From contig NZ_CP099993.1 in assembly GCF_024138125.1 (NCBI RefSeq), positions 434,001 to 498,000 of the forward strand: a stretch of 64,000 nt of DNA, in the 5' to 3' direction. Numbering within the stretch: the first letter of the stretch is position 1; every line of letters begins with the position of its first letter. The notes beneath the pieces were generated by a model, which saw nothing but the letters and a program-made list of their open reading frames with translations, made no database searches and had not been told where the DNA came from. A program made the translations under genes and the position numbers. Source of the DNA: Halorussus salilacus (lineage in GTDB: Archaea; Halobacteriota; Halobacteria; Halobacteriales; Haladaptataceae). Shown piece after piece: positions 16,688 to 24,511 of this stretch.

Positions 16688-17410
16688 ATGGGACCGGAGG
16701 GCGCGACCCCGGGAGCGAGCGAGCGCGTCCACGTCCGGCGGCTCGACGTGGCCGACACGCTCCGGTGGTCGTGGTACGCGCTGACCGACCGCCCCGAGCT
16801 CGCGGCGCTCACGCTCGCGGTCCAGTCGCTCTCGGTGGTGACGACGCTCGGCATCTCCGGCGAGTCGGCAACCGACGCCCCCGCGATAGCCGACTGGGTC
16901 TGGCCCGTCTCCGTGGGCTACCTCCTCGCGCTCGCGGCCGCGTGGGGGGTCTACTTCCTGACCGCCGCCGACGCGGTGGCCGAGGGGTCGCGGGCGCGCT
17001 CGCTCAGCGAGCGCGCCCGCATCGCCGCGAGACGCCTGCCCGCGCTGGCGGTCGCGGCGGTGGCGGTGTGGCTGGCGGTCTGGGTCGGTGTGGCCCTGTT
17101 CGTGGTTCCGGGCATCTATCTGTTCGTCCGACTCGTGTTGGTCTACCCGGCCTGCGTCGTCGACCGGAAGGGACCGCTCTCCGGACTGACCGCGGGCTGG
17201 CGCGCCTCGCGAGGGTCGGGCTGGAAGATATTCGGCGTCACCGCGGCGTACGTCGTCCTCACGTACGGGTCCGGCATCCTGACGGGGCTGTTCGGCGGGA
17301 CTTCGAGCGTCCTCGGTAGCGCCGTCAGCGCCGTCTTCGGGTCGGTGCTGGGGCCCGTGTACGGTCTCGCGCTCGGCCACCTCTACCTCGAAGCCAGCAG
17401 GAACACCTGA
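16688..17410 (+). CDS. Polytopic membrane protein, DUF7847/GPDPase-membrane-domain-like
   Basis: 240 residues with about five to six membrane helices. The segment LFVVPGIYLFVRLVLVYPAC, followed by a charged SGLTAGWRASRGSGWKIFG loop near residues 165-185, resembles the membrane domain shared by YciC-like proteins and glycerophosphodiester phosphodiesterase membrane domains. These are common in haloarchaea and of unknown function. The TATA box at 16661 supports this start. It is convergent with the PH-domain gene that ends at 17417. Confidence 0.75.
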   Translation: MGPEGATPGASERVHVRRLDVADTLRWSWYALTDRPELAALTLAVQSLSVVTTLGISGESATDAPAIADWVWPVSVGYLLALAAAWGVYFLTAADAVAEGSRARSLSERARIAARRLPALAVAAVAVWLAVWVGVALFVVPGIYLFVRLVLVYPACVVDRKGPLSGLTAGWRASRGSGWKIFGVTAAYVVLTYGSGILTGLFGGTSSVLGSAVSAVFGSVLGPVYGLALGHLYLEASRNT

Positions 17411-17416
17411 TCCGAA

Positions 17417-18982
17417 TCACTCGCGCTCGGTGGGTTCACCGTCTTCGTCTTGGTCGTCCTCCTTCGCTCCCTTCGCACGACGACCCCTCGCCCGTCGGTC
17501 GGCCCGACGCGCGGCGAGCCGGTCCTGTAATCGCTGGCCCACCAGCTCGCGGAGCGCCGCGGCGTCGTCGGCGTCCAGATCGACCGCGGTGGCGTCCCGA
17601 CCGCCGAACCCGGCGGAACTCGCGGTGTCCACCACGACGCTCGCGAGGTCCCTGCGGCGCTGGAACGGCGACTGGGACTGGATGACGGTCTGGACCCGGT
17701 CGTACGCCACTATCGTGGTCGACCTGCGCCAGAAGCCGTTGCGGGTCACGACGTACCGGTCGCCAGCGTCGTACCCCCGATTGACCCACGTCAGGTGGGC
17801 CGCGACCGGCGTGAGGGGGACGAGCGCGAGCGCGAGGTACCACTGGTCGGGCCACCCGACGACCGCCCGCGCCCCGAACAGGACCCCCGCGAGCGCTGCC
17901 AGCGCGATGGCGTACCGGGCGACGTACCGGGTTCTCGCGCGCTCGGGCGGTCGAGAGAACTCCGGCGGGTCGAAGGGTTCGACCTCCCGGGCGAGGTCGA
18001 ACACGCGCTCGCGGGTCGCCAGCGGAATCGCGGCCTCCGACCCGCCCGAGGGCGACTGGCCGGGCGCGTAGCCCGCGGTCTCGACCGAGAGCGCGGCGTA
18101 GCCGAACCGCCGCATCGGGAGGTTCTCCGAGACGGTGAGCGCCTGCACCTTCTCCAATGGAATCGAGCCGTCGTAGCGCTGGAGGAGCCCGCGCTCGTAC
18201 CGGAGTTCGTCGCCGATTCGGGTCAGCCGGAAGCCGTAGTAGCGCGCGAACGCCACGGCCGCACCGATGGCCCACAGCGCGACCGCGAGCATCCCCACCA
18301 GCATCACGCCGCCGACCACCGCGAGGTCGGCGAGACCGGGTACCGCCGGAAGCGCGACCGGGCCGAACGCCAGCAGCGAGAGGTATCGCAGGTCGAACGA
18401 GAGGGCGCTCAGAATCGCCAACTCGGTCGCCGAGAGTTCGAACAGGAGTTCCTCGCGGTCGGCGAGGCGGCCCTCGCCGACCGCGCTCTCGCCCTCGCCC
18501 TCGGCGTCGTCCCCGACCTCGCGGTCGGACCGGGTTGCGTCGCGTTTCAGGCGCTGTATCTCGCGCTGGAGGCGCTTTGCCTCGTCGTAGCCCACGTATC
18601 GGAGGCTGGCCTCGGTCTCGCCGCCCCCGGCCGTTTCGAGGTCGAGCGCCGCGAGACCGAGCGCGCGCTGGACCACGTTCCGCGAGATGTCGACGTTCTG
18701 GACCCGCCGGAGCGGAATCTCGCGGTGGCGACGCGACACCACGCCCGACGCGATGTCGAGGCCCTCGTCGGTGAGCTCGTACTCGAACCGCCGGTAGTAG
18801 GCGACCTGCCACGCCACGGTGGCGGCCACGCCAGCGAGCGCGGCCCCGACGAGGAACGGTCCGGTCAACTCGGGGACCGCGCCGGTCCCCGACAGCGTCA
18901 GTCCGAGGAAGACGAAGGTCGAAGCGACGCTGAGCCCGCGCGAGACCGCCCTGTACGGGACCGAGAGGGGATGGAGCTTCAT
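17417..18982 (-). CDS. Membrane protein with bacterial PH (bPH2) domains, YdbT-like
   Basis: 521-residue membrane protein with three predicted pairs of transmembrane helices, each followed by a bPH2 (DUF304) domain. Domain starts are marked by YELTDEGLDIASGVVSRRHREIPLRR-type sequence, and equivalents recur in the second (LTRIGDELRYERGLLQRYDG) and third (VVTRNGFWRRSTTIVAYDRV) domains. The VQ(N/A/T) strand after the Arg-rich loop recurs in all three. A charged tail rich in Lys, Glu and Asp ends the protein. YdbT homologues pair with YdbS, and here the two genes overlap by four bases (ATGA). The biological role of the pair is unknown, and membrane-stress or envelope functions have been proposed in bacteria. 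Confidence 0.85.
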   Translation of the reverse strand: MKLHPLSVPYRAVSRGLSVASTFVFLGLTLSGTGAVPELTGPFLVGAALAGVAATVAWQVAYYRRFEYELTDEGLDIASGVVSRRHREIPLRRVQNVDISRNVVQRALGLAALDLETAGGGETEASLRYVGYDEAKRLQREIQRLKRDATRSDREVGDDAEGEGESAVGEGRLADREELLFELSATELAILSALSFDLRYLSLLAFGPVALPAVPGLADLAVVGGVMLVGMLAVALWAIGAAVAFARYYGFRLTRIGDELRYERGLLQRYDGSIPLEKVQALTVSENLPMRRFGYAALSVETAGYAPGQSPSGGSEAAIPLATRERVFDLAREVEPFDPPEFSRPPERARTRYVARYAIALAALAGVLFGARAVVGWPDQWYLALALVPLTPVAAHLTWVNRGYDAGDRYVVTRNGFWRRSTTIVAYDRVQTVIQSQSPFQRRRDLASVVVDTASSAGFGGRDATAVDLDADDAAALRELVGQRLQDRLAARRADRRARGRRAKGAKEDDQDEDGEPTERE

Positions 18983-19443
18983 ACCGCGTCGAAGTCGCCT
19001 TCGCTCTCGATAGCGAGGCTCCGCAACTGTTCCTGCAACGCGTCGGCGCGCTCGGGCGTCAGCCCCGGAATCGAGACGTCCGCGCCCCGCGACCCGGCGG
19101 TGTAGACCACCACGCTCGACAGCCCCACCGCGCGCTCGACGGGACCCCGCTGGGTGTCGACGTGCTGGACCCGGACGAACGGGACGACCGTGTTCACCCT
19201 GGTCAGGACGCCGCGTTCGAGGTAGAGGTCGTCGTCGCGCACCTCGAACCGCCAGATTCTGTACCTGAAGACGGCGTGAACAACGCCGAGGGCGAAAACG
19301 ACCGCGCCGACCGCGATTCCGACCCAGTCGGGGAACTCGAAGACGAGTCGACCGGCGACGACCACGACGACCCCGAGCAACGTCGCCGACACGAGTCGGC
19401 CGACCACCCAGACCAGGCGGACGCGAGGGTTCAGCACTTCCAT
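18979..19443 (-). CDS. bPH2-domain membrane protein, YdbS-like
   Basis: 154 residues with two transmembrane helices (about 10-30 and 35-57), followed by one bacterial PH domain. The domain shows IWRFEVRDDDLYLERGVLTR, a VVPFVRVQHVDTQRGPVERA strand and the closing VVYTAG segment. The ATG at 19443 gives a compact membrane start, and the upstream frame is Arg-rich. The stop overlaps the start of the YdbT-like gene (ATGA), so this is the first gene of a two-gene operon. Confidence 0.85.
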   Translation of the reverse strand: MEVLNPRVRLVWVVGRLVSATLLGVVVVVAGRLVFEFPDWVGIAVGAVVFALGVVHAVFRYRIWRFEVRDDDLYLERGVLTRVNTVVPFVRVQHVDTQRGPVERAVGLSSVVVYTAGSRGADVSIPGLTPERADALQEQLRSLAIESEGDFDAV

Positions 19444-19514
19444 GCGGGAAGGAAGTATCCGAACCCCGAAAAGTTCTCGGTCGCGGGCGCGCTCGTTCGC
19501 CAGTCGGGTCGGTC

Positions 19515-19901
19515 CTAGAACGCGTCGGCGATTCGGCGACGCACGCTCTCGGCGGTCCCGGCGTTCTCCTTCGACTCGTCGCGCTCGAAGCGCGCGAGCG
19601 CGTCGGTGACGACATCGACCTCCGCGCGGGACAACGCTATCTCCTCGGTGTCGTCCGGGTCGTCGTCGCCGAAGACGGCGTCGTCGTCGATCCAACCCCC
19701 TTCGTCTCCGGCCGCGGTCTCGTCGGTCCCCGTCTCGCGGTACTGGTCGAAACCGAACTCGGACGCGAGGCGGTCCTGGACGTTCTGGAGGCGCTCCCCT
19801 CGGTCGGGGGAGGCGGTCATCTCCTCGTCGGACAGCGCGGCGACGACCACGCGGGCTTCGTTCCTCGTCATGCGGAAGTTCGCAGTGTTTCGGTCGGCCA
19901 T
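19515..19901 (-). CDS. Acidic hypothetical protein
   Basis: 128 residues, no signal or membrane segment. An N-terminal helix (MTRNEARVVVAALSDEE) and a C-terminal one (LSRAEVDVVTDALARFERDE) resemble each other and flank an acidic linker. This suggests two copies of a small helical domain, a pattern common in haloarchaeal proteins. A second in-frame Met at residue 11 is an alternative start. It is upstream of, and on the same strand as, the PH-domain operon, with a 71-bp gap. The function is unknown. Confidence 0.7.
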   Translation of the reverse strand: MADRNTANFRMTRNEARVVVAALSDEEMTASPDRGERLQNVQDRLASEFGFDQYRETGTDETAAGDEGGWIDDDAVFGDDDPDDTEEIALSRAEVDVVTDALARFERDESKENAGTAESVRRRIADAF

Positions 19902-20004
19902 ACCCTAGAGAGACGGTGCTCTCCCTGAAACGCGTGACGGGCGTTTCGAAAGCCAGTATTTAGATTCGGAATCAAACGCAGGGACGAATCTACACCCTCG
20001 ACCC

Positions 20005-20113
20005 GGCGCGCGCGAGGAACGCGCGCGAGGGACGAGTAACGCAGCGAAGCGAGTAACGCAGGAGGCTGGGGAGGACGAGGTGCGGTTTCCTATGTACCGG
20101 GAGTAGCTAGCTC
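20005..20113 (+). repeat. Family B dispersed element, copy 1
   Basis: Starts with a GCGCGCG/CGCGCGC hairpin, then GAGGGACGAGTAACGCAG, a GCGAAGCGAGT motif, a GGCTGGGGAGG core and a TGCGGT word. It ends with the conserved GTACCGGGAGTAGCTAGCTC (20093-20112). Four other copies with the same order of motifs occur at 28690-28830, 30047-30215 (minus), 61160-61413 and 61440-61602 (minus). There is no coding potential. Confidence 0.75.
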
Positions 20114-20160
20114 TTCTGACTTTCCGTTGATTGAGAACGGTTCTTTGTAGAAATCCCTCG

Positions 20161-20554
20161 CTCGCTACGAACCGTCTCACGAGACGGAACGACGAACACC
20201 CAGAAAGCCCCCGCCCGCTCGCTACGAACCGTCTGCGAAGACCCCACGACGAACACCCAGAAAGCCCCGCCCGCTCGCTACGAATCGTCTCACGAGACGG
20301 AACGACGAACACCCAGAAAGCCCCGCCCGCTCGCTACGAACCGTCTGCGAAGACCCCACGACGAACACCCAGAAAGCCCCGCCCGCTCGCTACGAATCGT
20401 CTCACGAGACGGAACGACGAACACCCAGAAAGCCCCGCCCGCTCGCTACGAATCGTCTCACGAGACGGAACGACGAACACCCAGAAAGCCCCACCCGCTC
20501 GCTACGAACCGTCTGCGAAGACCCCACGACGAACACCCAGAAAGCCCCCGCCCG
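20161..20554 (+). repeat. Tandem array of seven 56-57 bp units upstream of family A copy 1
   Basis: Units begin at 20161, 20218, 20274, 20330, 20386, 20442 and 20498. Each contains CTCGCTACGAA, a small inverted repeat, ACGACGAACACCCA and GAAAGCCCCGCCCG. Two variants occur in the order B A B A B B A. Variant B carries CGTCTCACGAGACG and variant A carries CGTCTGCGAAGAC, so the GTCT/AGAC stem is kept while the loop differs. The last part of each unit, GAAAGCCCCGCCCGCTCGC, equals the left arm of the hairpin that follows at 20540. Units are contiguous, without unique spacers, so this is not a CRISPR. Confidence 0.9.
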
Positions 20555-20655
20555 CTCGCGGTCGCTGTGCGGGATATCCGGGCCTCTCAGCAACGCCCGG
20601 CCCGGATAGTTGCCCGCACAGACGACCACGTAAACGCGAGCGGGCGGCCCCTTTC
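20540..20655 (+). repeat. Family A structured element, copy 1 (possible ncRNA)
   Basis: One long interrupted hairpin. GAAAG (20540-20544) pairs with CTTTC (20651-20655), and CCGCCCGCTCGCG (20548-20560) with CGCGAGCGGGCGG (20635-20647), separated by a CCC/CCC internal loop. Inside these, GTCG pairs with CGAC, TGTGCGGG (20566-20573) with CCCGCACA (20613-20620), and ATCCGGGCC (20576-20584) with GGCCCGGAT (20599-20607). A conserved AGTCCCACCCC follows. Three other copies in the window keep the fold with different stem sequences (28095, 31910, 44324). Confidence 0.85.
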
Positions 20656-20669
20656 AGTCCCACCCCGTG

Positions 20670-20816
20670 GTCTGCGTCACCGGGCGATTCACGGTGGTCT
20701 GCGTCACCGAGCGATTCCCGCCGGATGTGTCACCGAGCGATTCCCGCCGGATGTGTCACCGAGCGATTCCCGCCGGATGCGTCACCGGGCGATTCACGGT
20801 GGTCTGCGTCACCGAG
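20670..20816 (+). repeat. Six 26-27 bp direct repeats after family A copy 1
   Basis: GTCACCGAGCGATTCCCGCC-type units start at 20676, 20703, 20729, 20755, 20781 and 20808. The outer copies read GTCACCGGGCGATTCACGG. The word CCGGGCG(C/A)TTC(G/A)CGGTGG also follows family A copy 2 (28227-28250), so this tail belongs to the same composite element. There is no open reading frame of note. Confidence 0.85.
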
Positions 20817-20878
20817 CGCGATTCCGCCAACCGCGACTGTCTCGGTGCGGGCGGAAAAACGAAGCGACCGACGCGATT

Positions 20879-22288
20879 TCAGTCGTCGCTACCCAGAATC
20901 CCGCGGTGGGTCATCGCCTCGGGGTCGATGACCTCCTCGGCCTCCTCCTCGCTGAGGTAGCCCTTCTCGACCACGACCTCCCGGACGGTCTTGCCCTCCT
21001 TCAGGGCGGCCTTCGCGGCCTTGCTCGCCTTGTCGTAGCCGATGTGGGGGTTCAGGGCGGTCGCGAGCGCCATGCTCTGTTCGACCTGCGCCTCGCAGTG
21101 GTCCTCGTTGGCCTCCAGCTTGGCGACGAACTTCTCGGCGAACACCTCCGCCGAGTTGGCGAGGAGTTCGGCCGACTGGAGGAAGTTGTGGGCGAGGACG
21201 GGCTTGTAGAGGTTGAGGTCGATTTGCCCCTCCGCCGCGCCCGCGCTCACGGCGGCGTCGTTGCCCACGACCTGCTTGTGGACCTGATTGACCGCCTCGG
21301 CGACCACGGGGTTGATCTTGCCGGGCATGATGGAGCTCCCGGGCTGGTTCTCGGGCTGTTCGATCTCGCCGAGGCCGTTGCGCGGACCCGACGCGAGCAG
21401 GCGGAGGTCGTTTGCGATTTTGTTGAGCGACCCCGCGACGGTGCGGAGCGCGCCGTGGGCCTCCGACATGGCGTCGTGGGCGGCCTGGGCCTCGAAGTGG
21501 TCGTCGGCCTCGCGGAACGAGACGCCGGTCTCCTCGGAGATGTACTCTGCGGCCTTCTCCGGGAACTCGGGATGGGTGTTCAGACCCGTCCCCACGGCGG
21601 TCCCGCCCAGCGCGAGCTCCGAGAGGTGGTCGCGGACGTAGTCGAGGCGCGCCAGTCCCTTCTCGACCTGCGTCCGGTAGCCGCCGAACTCCTGTCCGAG
21701 GCGCACGGGCGTGGCGTCCTGCAGGTGGGTCCGGCCGGTCTTGACCACGCCGTCGAACTCCTCGGCCTTCTCGTCGAGCGCCTCACGGAGCGTGTCGAGC
21801 GCGGGCAGGAGGTCCTTCTCGACGGCTTCGAGGCTCGCGACGTGCATCGCGGTCGGAATCACGTCGTTGCTGGACTGGCCGAAGTTGACGTGGTCGTTAG
21901 GGTGGATTTCGCGCGTGCCGAGTTCGCCGCCGTATATCTCGGTCGCGCGGTTGGCGATGACCTCGTTGGCGTTCATGTTCGAGGAGGTCCCCGACCCGGT
22001 CTGGAACACGTCGACGGGGAACTGGTCGTCGTGGTCGCCCGCGATGACCTCGTCGGCGGCCTCGACGATGGCGTCGGCCTTCTCGTCGGGGACCAGTCCG
22101 AGGTCGCGGTTGGCCTGCGCGGCGGCCTTCTTGACGACCCCGAGCGCGCGCACGAACCGCCGCCCGAACGTGATGCCCGAGATGGGGAAGTTCTCGACCG
22201 CGCGCTGGGTCTGTGCGCCCCAGTAGGCGTCAGCGGGCACTTGCATCTCACCGAGACTGTCCTCCTCCGTTCGGAACTCGTCGGACAT
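20879..22288 (-). CDS. fumC: Class II fumarate hydratase
   Basis: 469-residue cytoplasmic TCA-cycle enzyme interconverting fumarate and malate. The superfamily signature GSSIMPGKINP lies near residue 318. GSGTSSNMNANEVIANRA is near 98, and the TGRTHLQDATP catalytic region is near 185. Length and all three conserved regions are normal. An AT-rich promoter region shared with the divergent secreted-peptide gene lies upstream. The repeat-rich kilobase 19902-20878 lies immediately downstream. Confidence 0.95.
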   Translation of the reverse strand: MSDEFRTEEDSLGEMQVPADAYWGAQTQRAVENFPISGITFGRRFVRALGVVKKAAAQANRDLGLVPDEKADAIVEAADEVIAGDHDDQFPVDVFQTGSGTSSNMNANEVIANRATEIYGGELGTREIHPNDHVNFGQSSNDVIPTAMHVASLEAVEKDLLPALDTLREALDEKAEEFDGVVKTGRTHLQDATPVRLGQEFGGYRTQVEKGLARLDYVRDHLSELALGGTAVGTGLNTHPEFPEKAAEYISEETGVSFREADDHFEAQAAHDAMSEAHGALRTVAGSLNKIANDLRLLASGPRNGLGEIEQPENQPGSSIMPGKINPVVAEAVNQVHKQVVGNDAAVSAGAAEGQIDLNLYKPVLAHNFLQSAELLANSAEVFAEKFVAKLEANEDHCEAQVEQSMALATALNPHIGYDKASKAAKAALKEGKTVREVVVEKGYLSEEEAEEVIDPEAMTHRGILGSDD

Positions 22289-22332
22289 GCCCGGAACTCG
22301 ACGCTCGCGGAAAGTAAACCCCGCGGAAGGCC

Positions 22333-22357
22333 GGTCGCCGACGGTCCGTCGGCGACC
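22333..22357. repeat. 12-bp inverted repeat between divergent genes
   Basis: GGTCGCCGACGG (22333-22344) and its complement (22346-22357) flank a single T. It lies between the fumC start and the promoter of the gene at 22421. It could be an operator or a 5' structure. Confidence 0.5.
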
Positions 22358-22363
22358 AAGGAG

Positions 22364-22410
22364 ATTAATTCATATTATCTAGATAAAATTTAAACATCTA
22401 TAGGGGTTAC
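22364..22410 (+). promoter_or_regulatory. AT-rich promoter of the cysteine-rich peptide gene
   Basis: A 47-bp stretch with attaattcatattatctaga followed by aaaatttaaacatctata, the most AT-rich segment of the neighbourhood. It is placed just before the ATG at 22421. It contains at least two plausible TATA boxes and suggests a strongly or specially regulated promoter. Confidence 0.6.
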
Positions 22411-22420
22411 AAAACCATGC

Positions 22421-23050
22421 ATGTCAGAAGAGAACACGCTCAATCGGCGAAACGTCCTCAAGCAACTCGGCGGCGCGGCCGCGGGGAGCCTCGCCATCGC
22501 GTCGTCGGGCGTCGCGTCGGCCGAGAAACCGGACCTCGAAGAACGGTACGCCGGTCGGGCGAGCCTCCGCGAGGCGTTCCGCGACCACGCCGCCGACCTG
22601 CCCGCCGCCCTCGCCGACGCAGGCGTGGTGTCCGAGGAGTTCGACTTCGAGCAGGTCGACTTCGCGGTGGACCCGGACGCGACCAAGGTCCGGCCGACCG
22701 ACGCCGACGGCCGCGCGGGCGTGACCGTCGTGGCGGCCTCGGGCCCTCGGTCGGCGCTCGGGATGATATCGACCAGCACCGACGACCACGACATCTCGCT
22801 GTACGTCCAGCCCCAGCGCGAGGAGAGTTACGCGTTCGTCGAACCGAAAGACGACGGTGACCGCTTCGTCGTGACCGACGACGGCGACGAGGTCACGACT
22901 CTCGAATGCACGTACAAGAGTTGTTCGTGCGAACGGTGTTACAACCCCGACGGCGTCATGTACTACTACGAGGAAGAGTACCGATGTAACACCGACTGTA
23001 CGGACTGCTTCGTCGAGGGGACCGAGTGTATCTGCACCTCGTGCTCGTAG
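22421..23050 (+). CDS. Tat-exported precursor with a ten-cysteine C-terminal peptide, halocin-like
   Basis: 209-residue precursor. A twin-arginine signal (RR at 9-10, RRNVLKQLGGAAAG) ends near GVASA at about 34. A cysteine-free acidic middle region (35-160) follows. The last 47 residues contain ten Cys (163, 168, 170, 173, 189, 193, 196, 203, 205, 208), enough for five disulfides, and the chain ends SCS. The order Tat signal, spacer domain, Cys-rich C-terminal peptide matches the layout of halocin C8 precursors, whose spacer acts as immunity protein. The Cys spacing here is not clearly that of HalC8, so an antimicrobial role is an inference. No immunity or protease gene is adjacent. The next gene is an ABC binding protein. 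Confidence 0.8.
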   Translation: MSEENTLNRRNVLKQLGGAAAGSLAIASSGVASAEKPDLEERYAGRASLREAFRDHAADLPAALADAGVVSEEFDFEQVDFAVDPDATKVRPTDADGRAGVTVVAASGPRSALGMISTSTDDHDISLYVQPQREESYAFVEPKDDGDRFVVTDDGDEVTTLECTYKSCSCERCYNPDGVMYYYEEEYRCNTDCTDCFVEGTECICTSCS

Positions 23051-23196
23051 CGAGGACGGCGACTCCTCGAACGACCTTCGCGACTCGCGACCGTCCCTTC
23101 GTTCGAGGGACGACACTGGCGACCGAGCGCCGACCGACTATATCATAGAAAACCATTAAGTAACAGGTCGTTGAGTGTCGGACGAGGGTTCGAAAA

Positions 23197-24480
23197 ATGA
23201 CGGGAGGGGGGAGCTTCGACGGTATCGACAGGCGAACGTACATCAAGTGTGCTGCGCTCTTGGGGGGCGCTGGCGCGGCGTCGCTCTCGGGCTACACTCA
23301 GCAGGAGTGGGAGAACACGCTCGAACTGATGCACGGGTGGACCGGCGGCGACGGGGCCGAGGCGGTCGACGCGCTCGAATCGGCGTTCGAGGAGGAGTAT
23401 CCCGACATGGACACCGACTTCCGGGCCATCGGCGGGACCGGAAACGTGAACCTCGACCAAGCGGTCGCACAGCGACTCCGGGACGGGGAACCGCCGAGCC
23501 TGTTCGCGGGGTGGCCGGGACCGAACCTCCAGCAGTACGAGGGCGTGCTGGGGGACATCGAGGCCGACGTGTGGGACGAGGCCGGACTCAAGGACGCCCA
23601 CGCCGGGGAGGTGGTCGAGGCCTGCCAGTTCGGCGACGGCTTCTCGGCCGTCCCCATCGGCTCCCACCGGATGAACGACCTCTTCTACAACGTCGAGGTC
23701 GTCGAGGAGGCGGGGGTCGACCCACAGGACATCGACAGCTTCGACGCGTGGGTCGACGCGCTCGACGCGGTCGCCAGCGAGACCGACGCGGTGCCGTACG
23801 CCAACTCGCTGTCGACGTGGACCGTCCTCCAGTTCTGGGCGGTCAACATGCTGGGGACTCAGGGCTTCGACGCCTACATGAACTTCATCGAGGGCGAGGG
23901 CGACGAGGAGGCCGTCCGGGCGGCCTTCGAGAACGCCGAGACGGTCCTCTCGGAGTACCTCAACGACGACGCCCCGGAGATCGACTTCACCGAGGCCAAC
24001 CAGCGCATCATGTCGGGGGACGCCGCGTTCATCCACCAGGGCAACTGGGCGGCCGGGGCGTACGTGACCGAGGACCTGACCTTCGGCGAGGACTGGGACC
24101 GAATCCAGTACCCCGGCACCGAGGAGATGTACGGCTTTCATCTCGACTCGTTCATCTACCCCGGCAACCAGCTCGACAATCCGAGTCCCGAGGAGTCGAA
24201 GGCGTTCCTCCGGTTCGCCGGGGGGCAAGACGCGCAGGTGGCGTTCAATCAGTACAAGGGGTCGATTCCGACCCGCGAGGTGCCGACCGACGCGTTCAGC
24301 CCGTACCTGACCGAGACCATCGAGGACTTCGCGGAGGCCGAACAGCGACCGCCCACGCTAGCTCACGGGCTCGCGGTGACCCAGGACGTACAGTCGGACC
24401 TCGAAGACGCGCTCGCCGACACCTTCGTCGACCCGTACGACGTGGACGCCGCCACGCAACGGTTCATGGAGATCGTGTAG
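23197..24480 (+). CDS. Sugar-type ABC transporter substrate-binding protein (Tat signal, lipobox Cys missing)
   Basis: 427-residue extracellular binding protein of the carbohydrate type (family 1, MalE/UgpB-like), first gene of an ABC importer operon. A Tat motif (DRRTYIKCAALLGG, residues 11-24) precedes ASLSGYTQQ. Haloarchaeal homologues normally have a lipobox Cys after Gly, but here residue 33 is Tyr (codon TAC at 23293-23295), one transition away from TGC. The protein may therefore be released or held differently. The mature part shows typical alternation (WTGGDGAEAVDALESAFEEE, FAGWPGPNLQQYEG). The substrate is not readable, though glycerol-phosphate or an oligosaccharide is plausible. 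Confidence 0.88.
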   Translation: MTGGGSFDGIDRRTYIKCAALLGGAGAASLSGYTQQEWENTLELMHGWTGGDGAEAVDALESAFEEEYPDMDTDFRAIGGTGNVNLDQAVAQRLRDGEPPSLFAGWPGPNLQQYEGVLGDIEADVWDEAGLKDAHAGEVVEACQFGDGFSAVPIGSHRMNDLFYNVEVVEEAGVDPQDIDSFDAWVDALDAVASETDAVPYANSLSTWTVLQFWAVNMLGTQGFDAYMNFIEGEGDEEAVRAAFENAETVLSEYLNDDAPEIDFTEANQRIMSGDAAFIHQGNWAAGAYVTEDLTFGEDWDRIQYPGTEEMYGFHLDSFIYPGNQLDNPSPEESKAFLRFAGGQDAQVAFNQYKGSIPTREVPTDAFSPYLTETIEDFAEAEQRPPTLAHGLAVTQDVQSDLEDALADTFVDPYDVDAATQRFMEIV

Positions 24481-24511
24481 CCGGTCCATCCGCCTTCGCT
24501 TTCGACAGGCC

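Noticed and set aside
20161-20554. CRISPR array
   Set aside because: Units of 56-57 bp follow each other directly, without unique spacers, and no cas gene is in the window. The repeated word is the arm of a hairpin.
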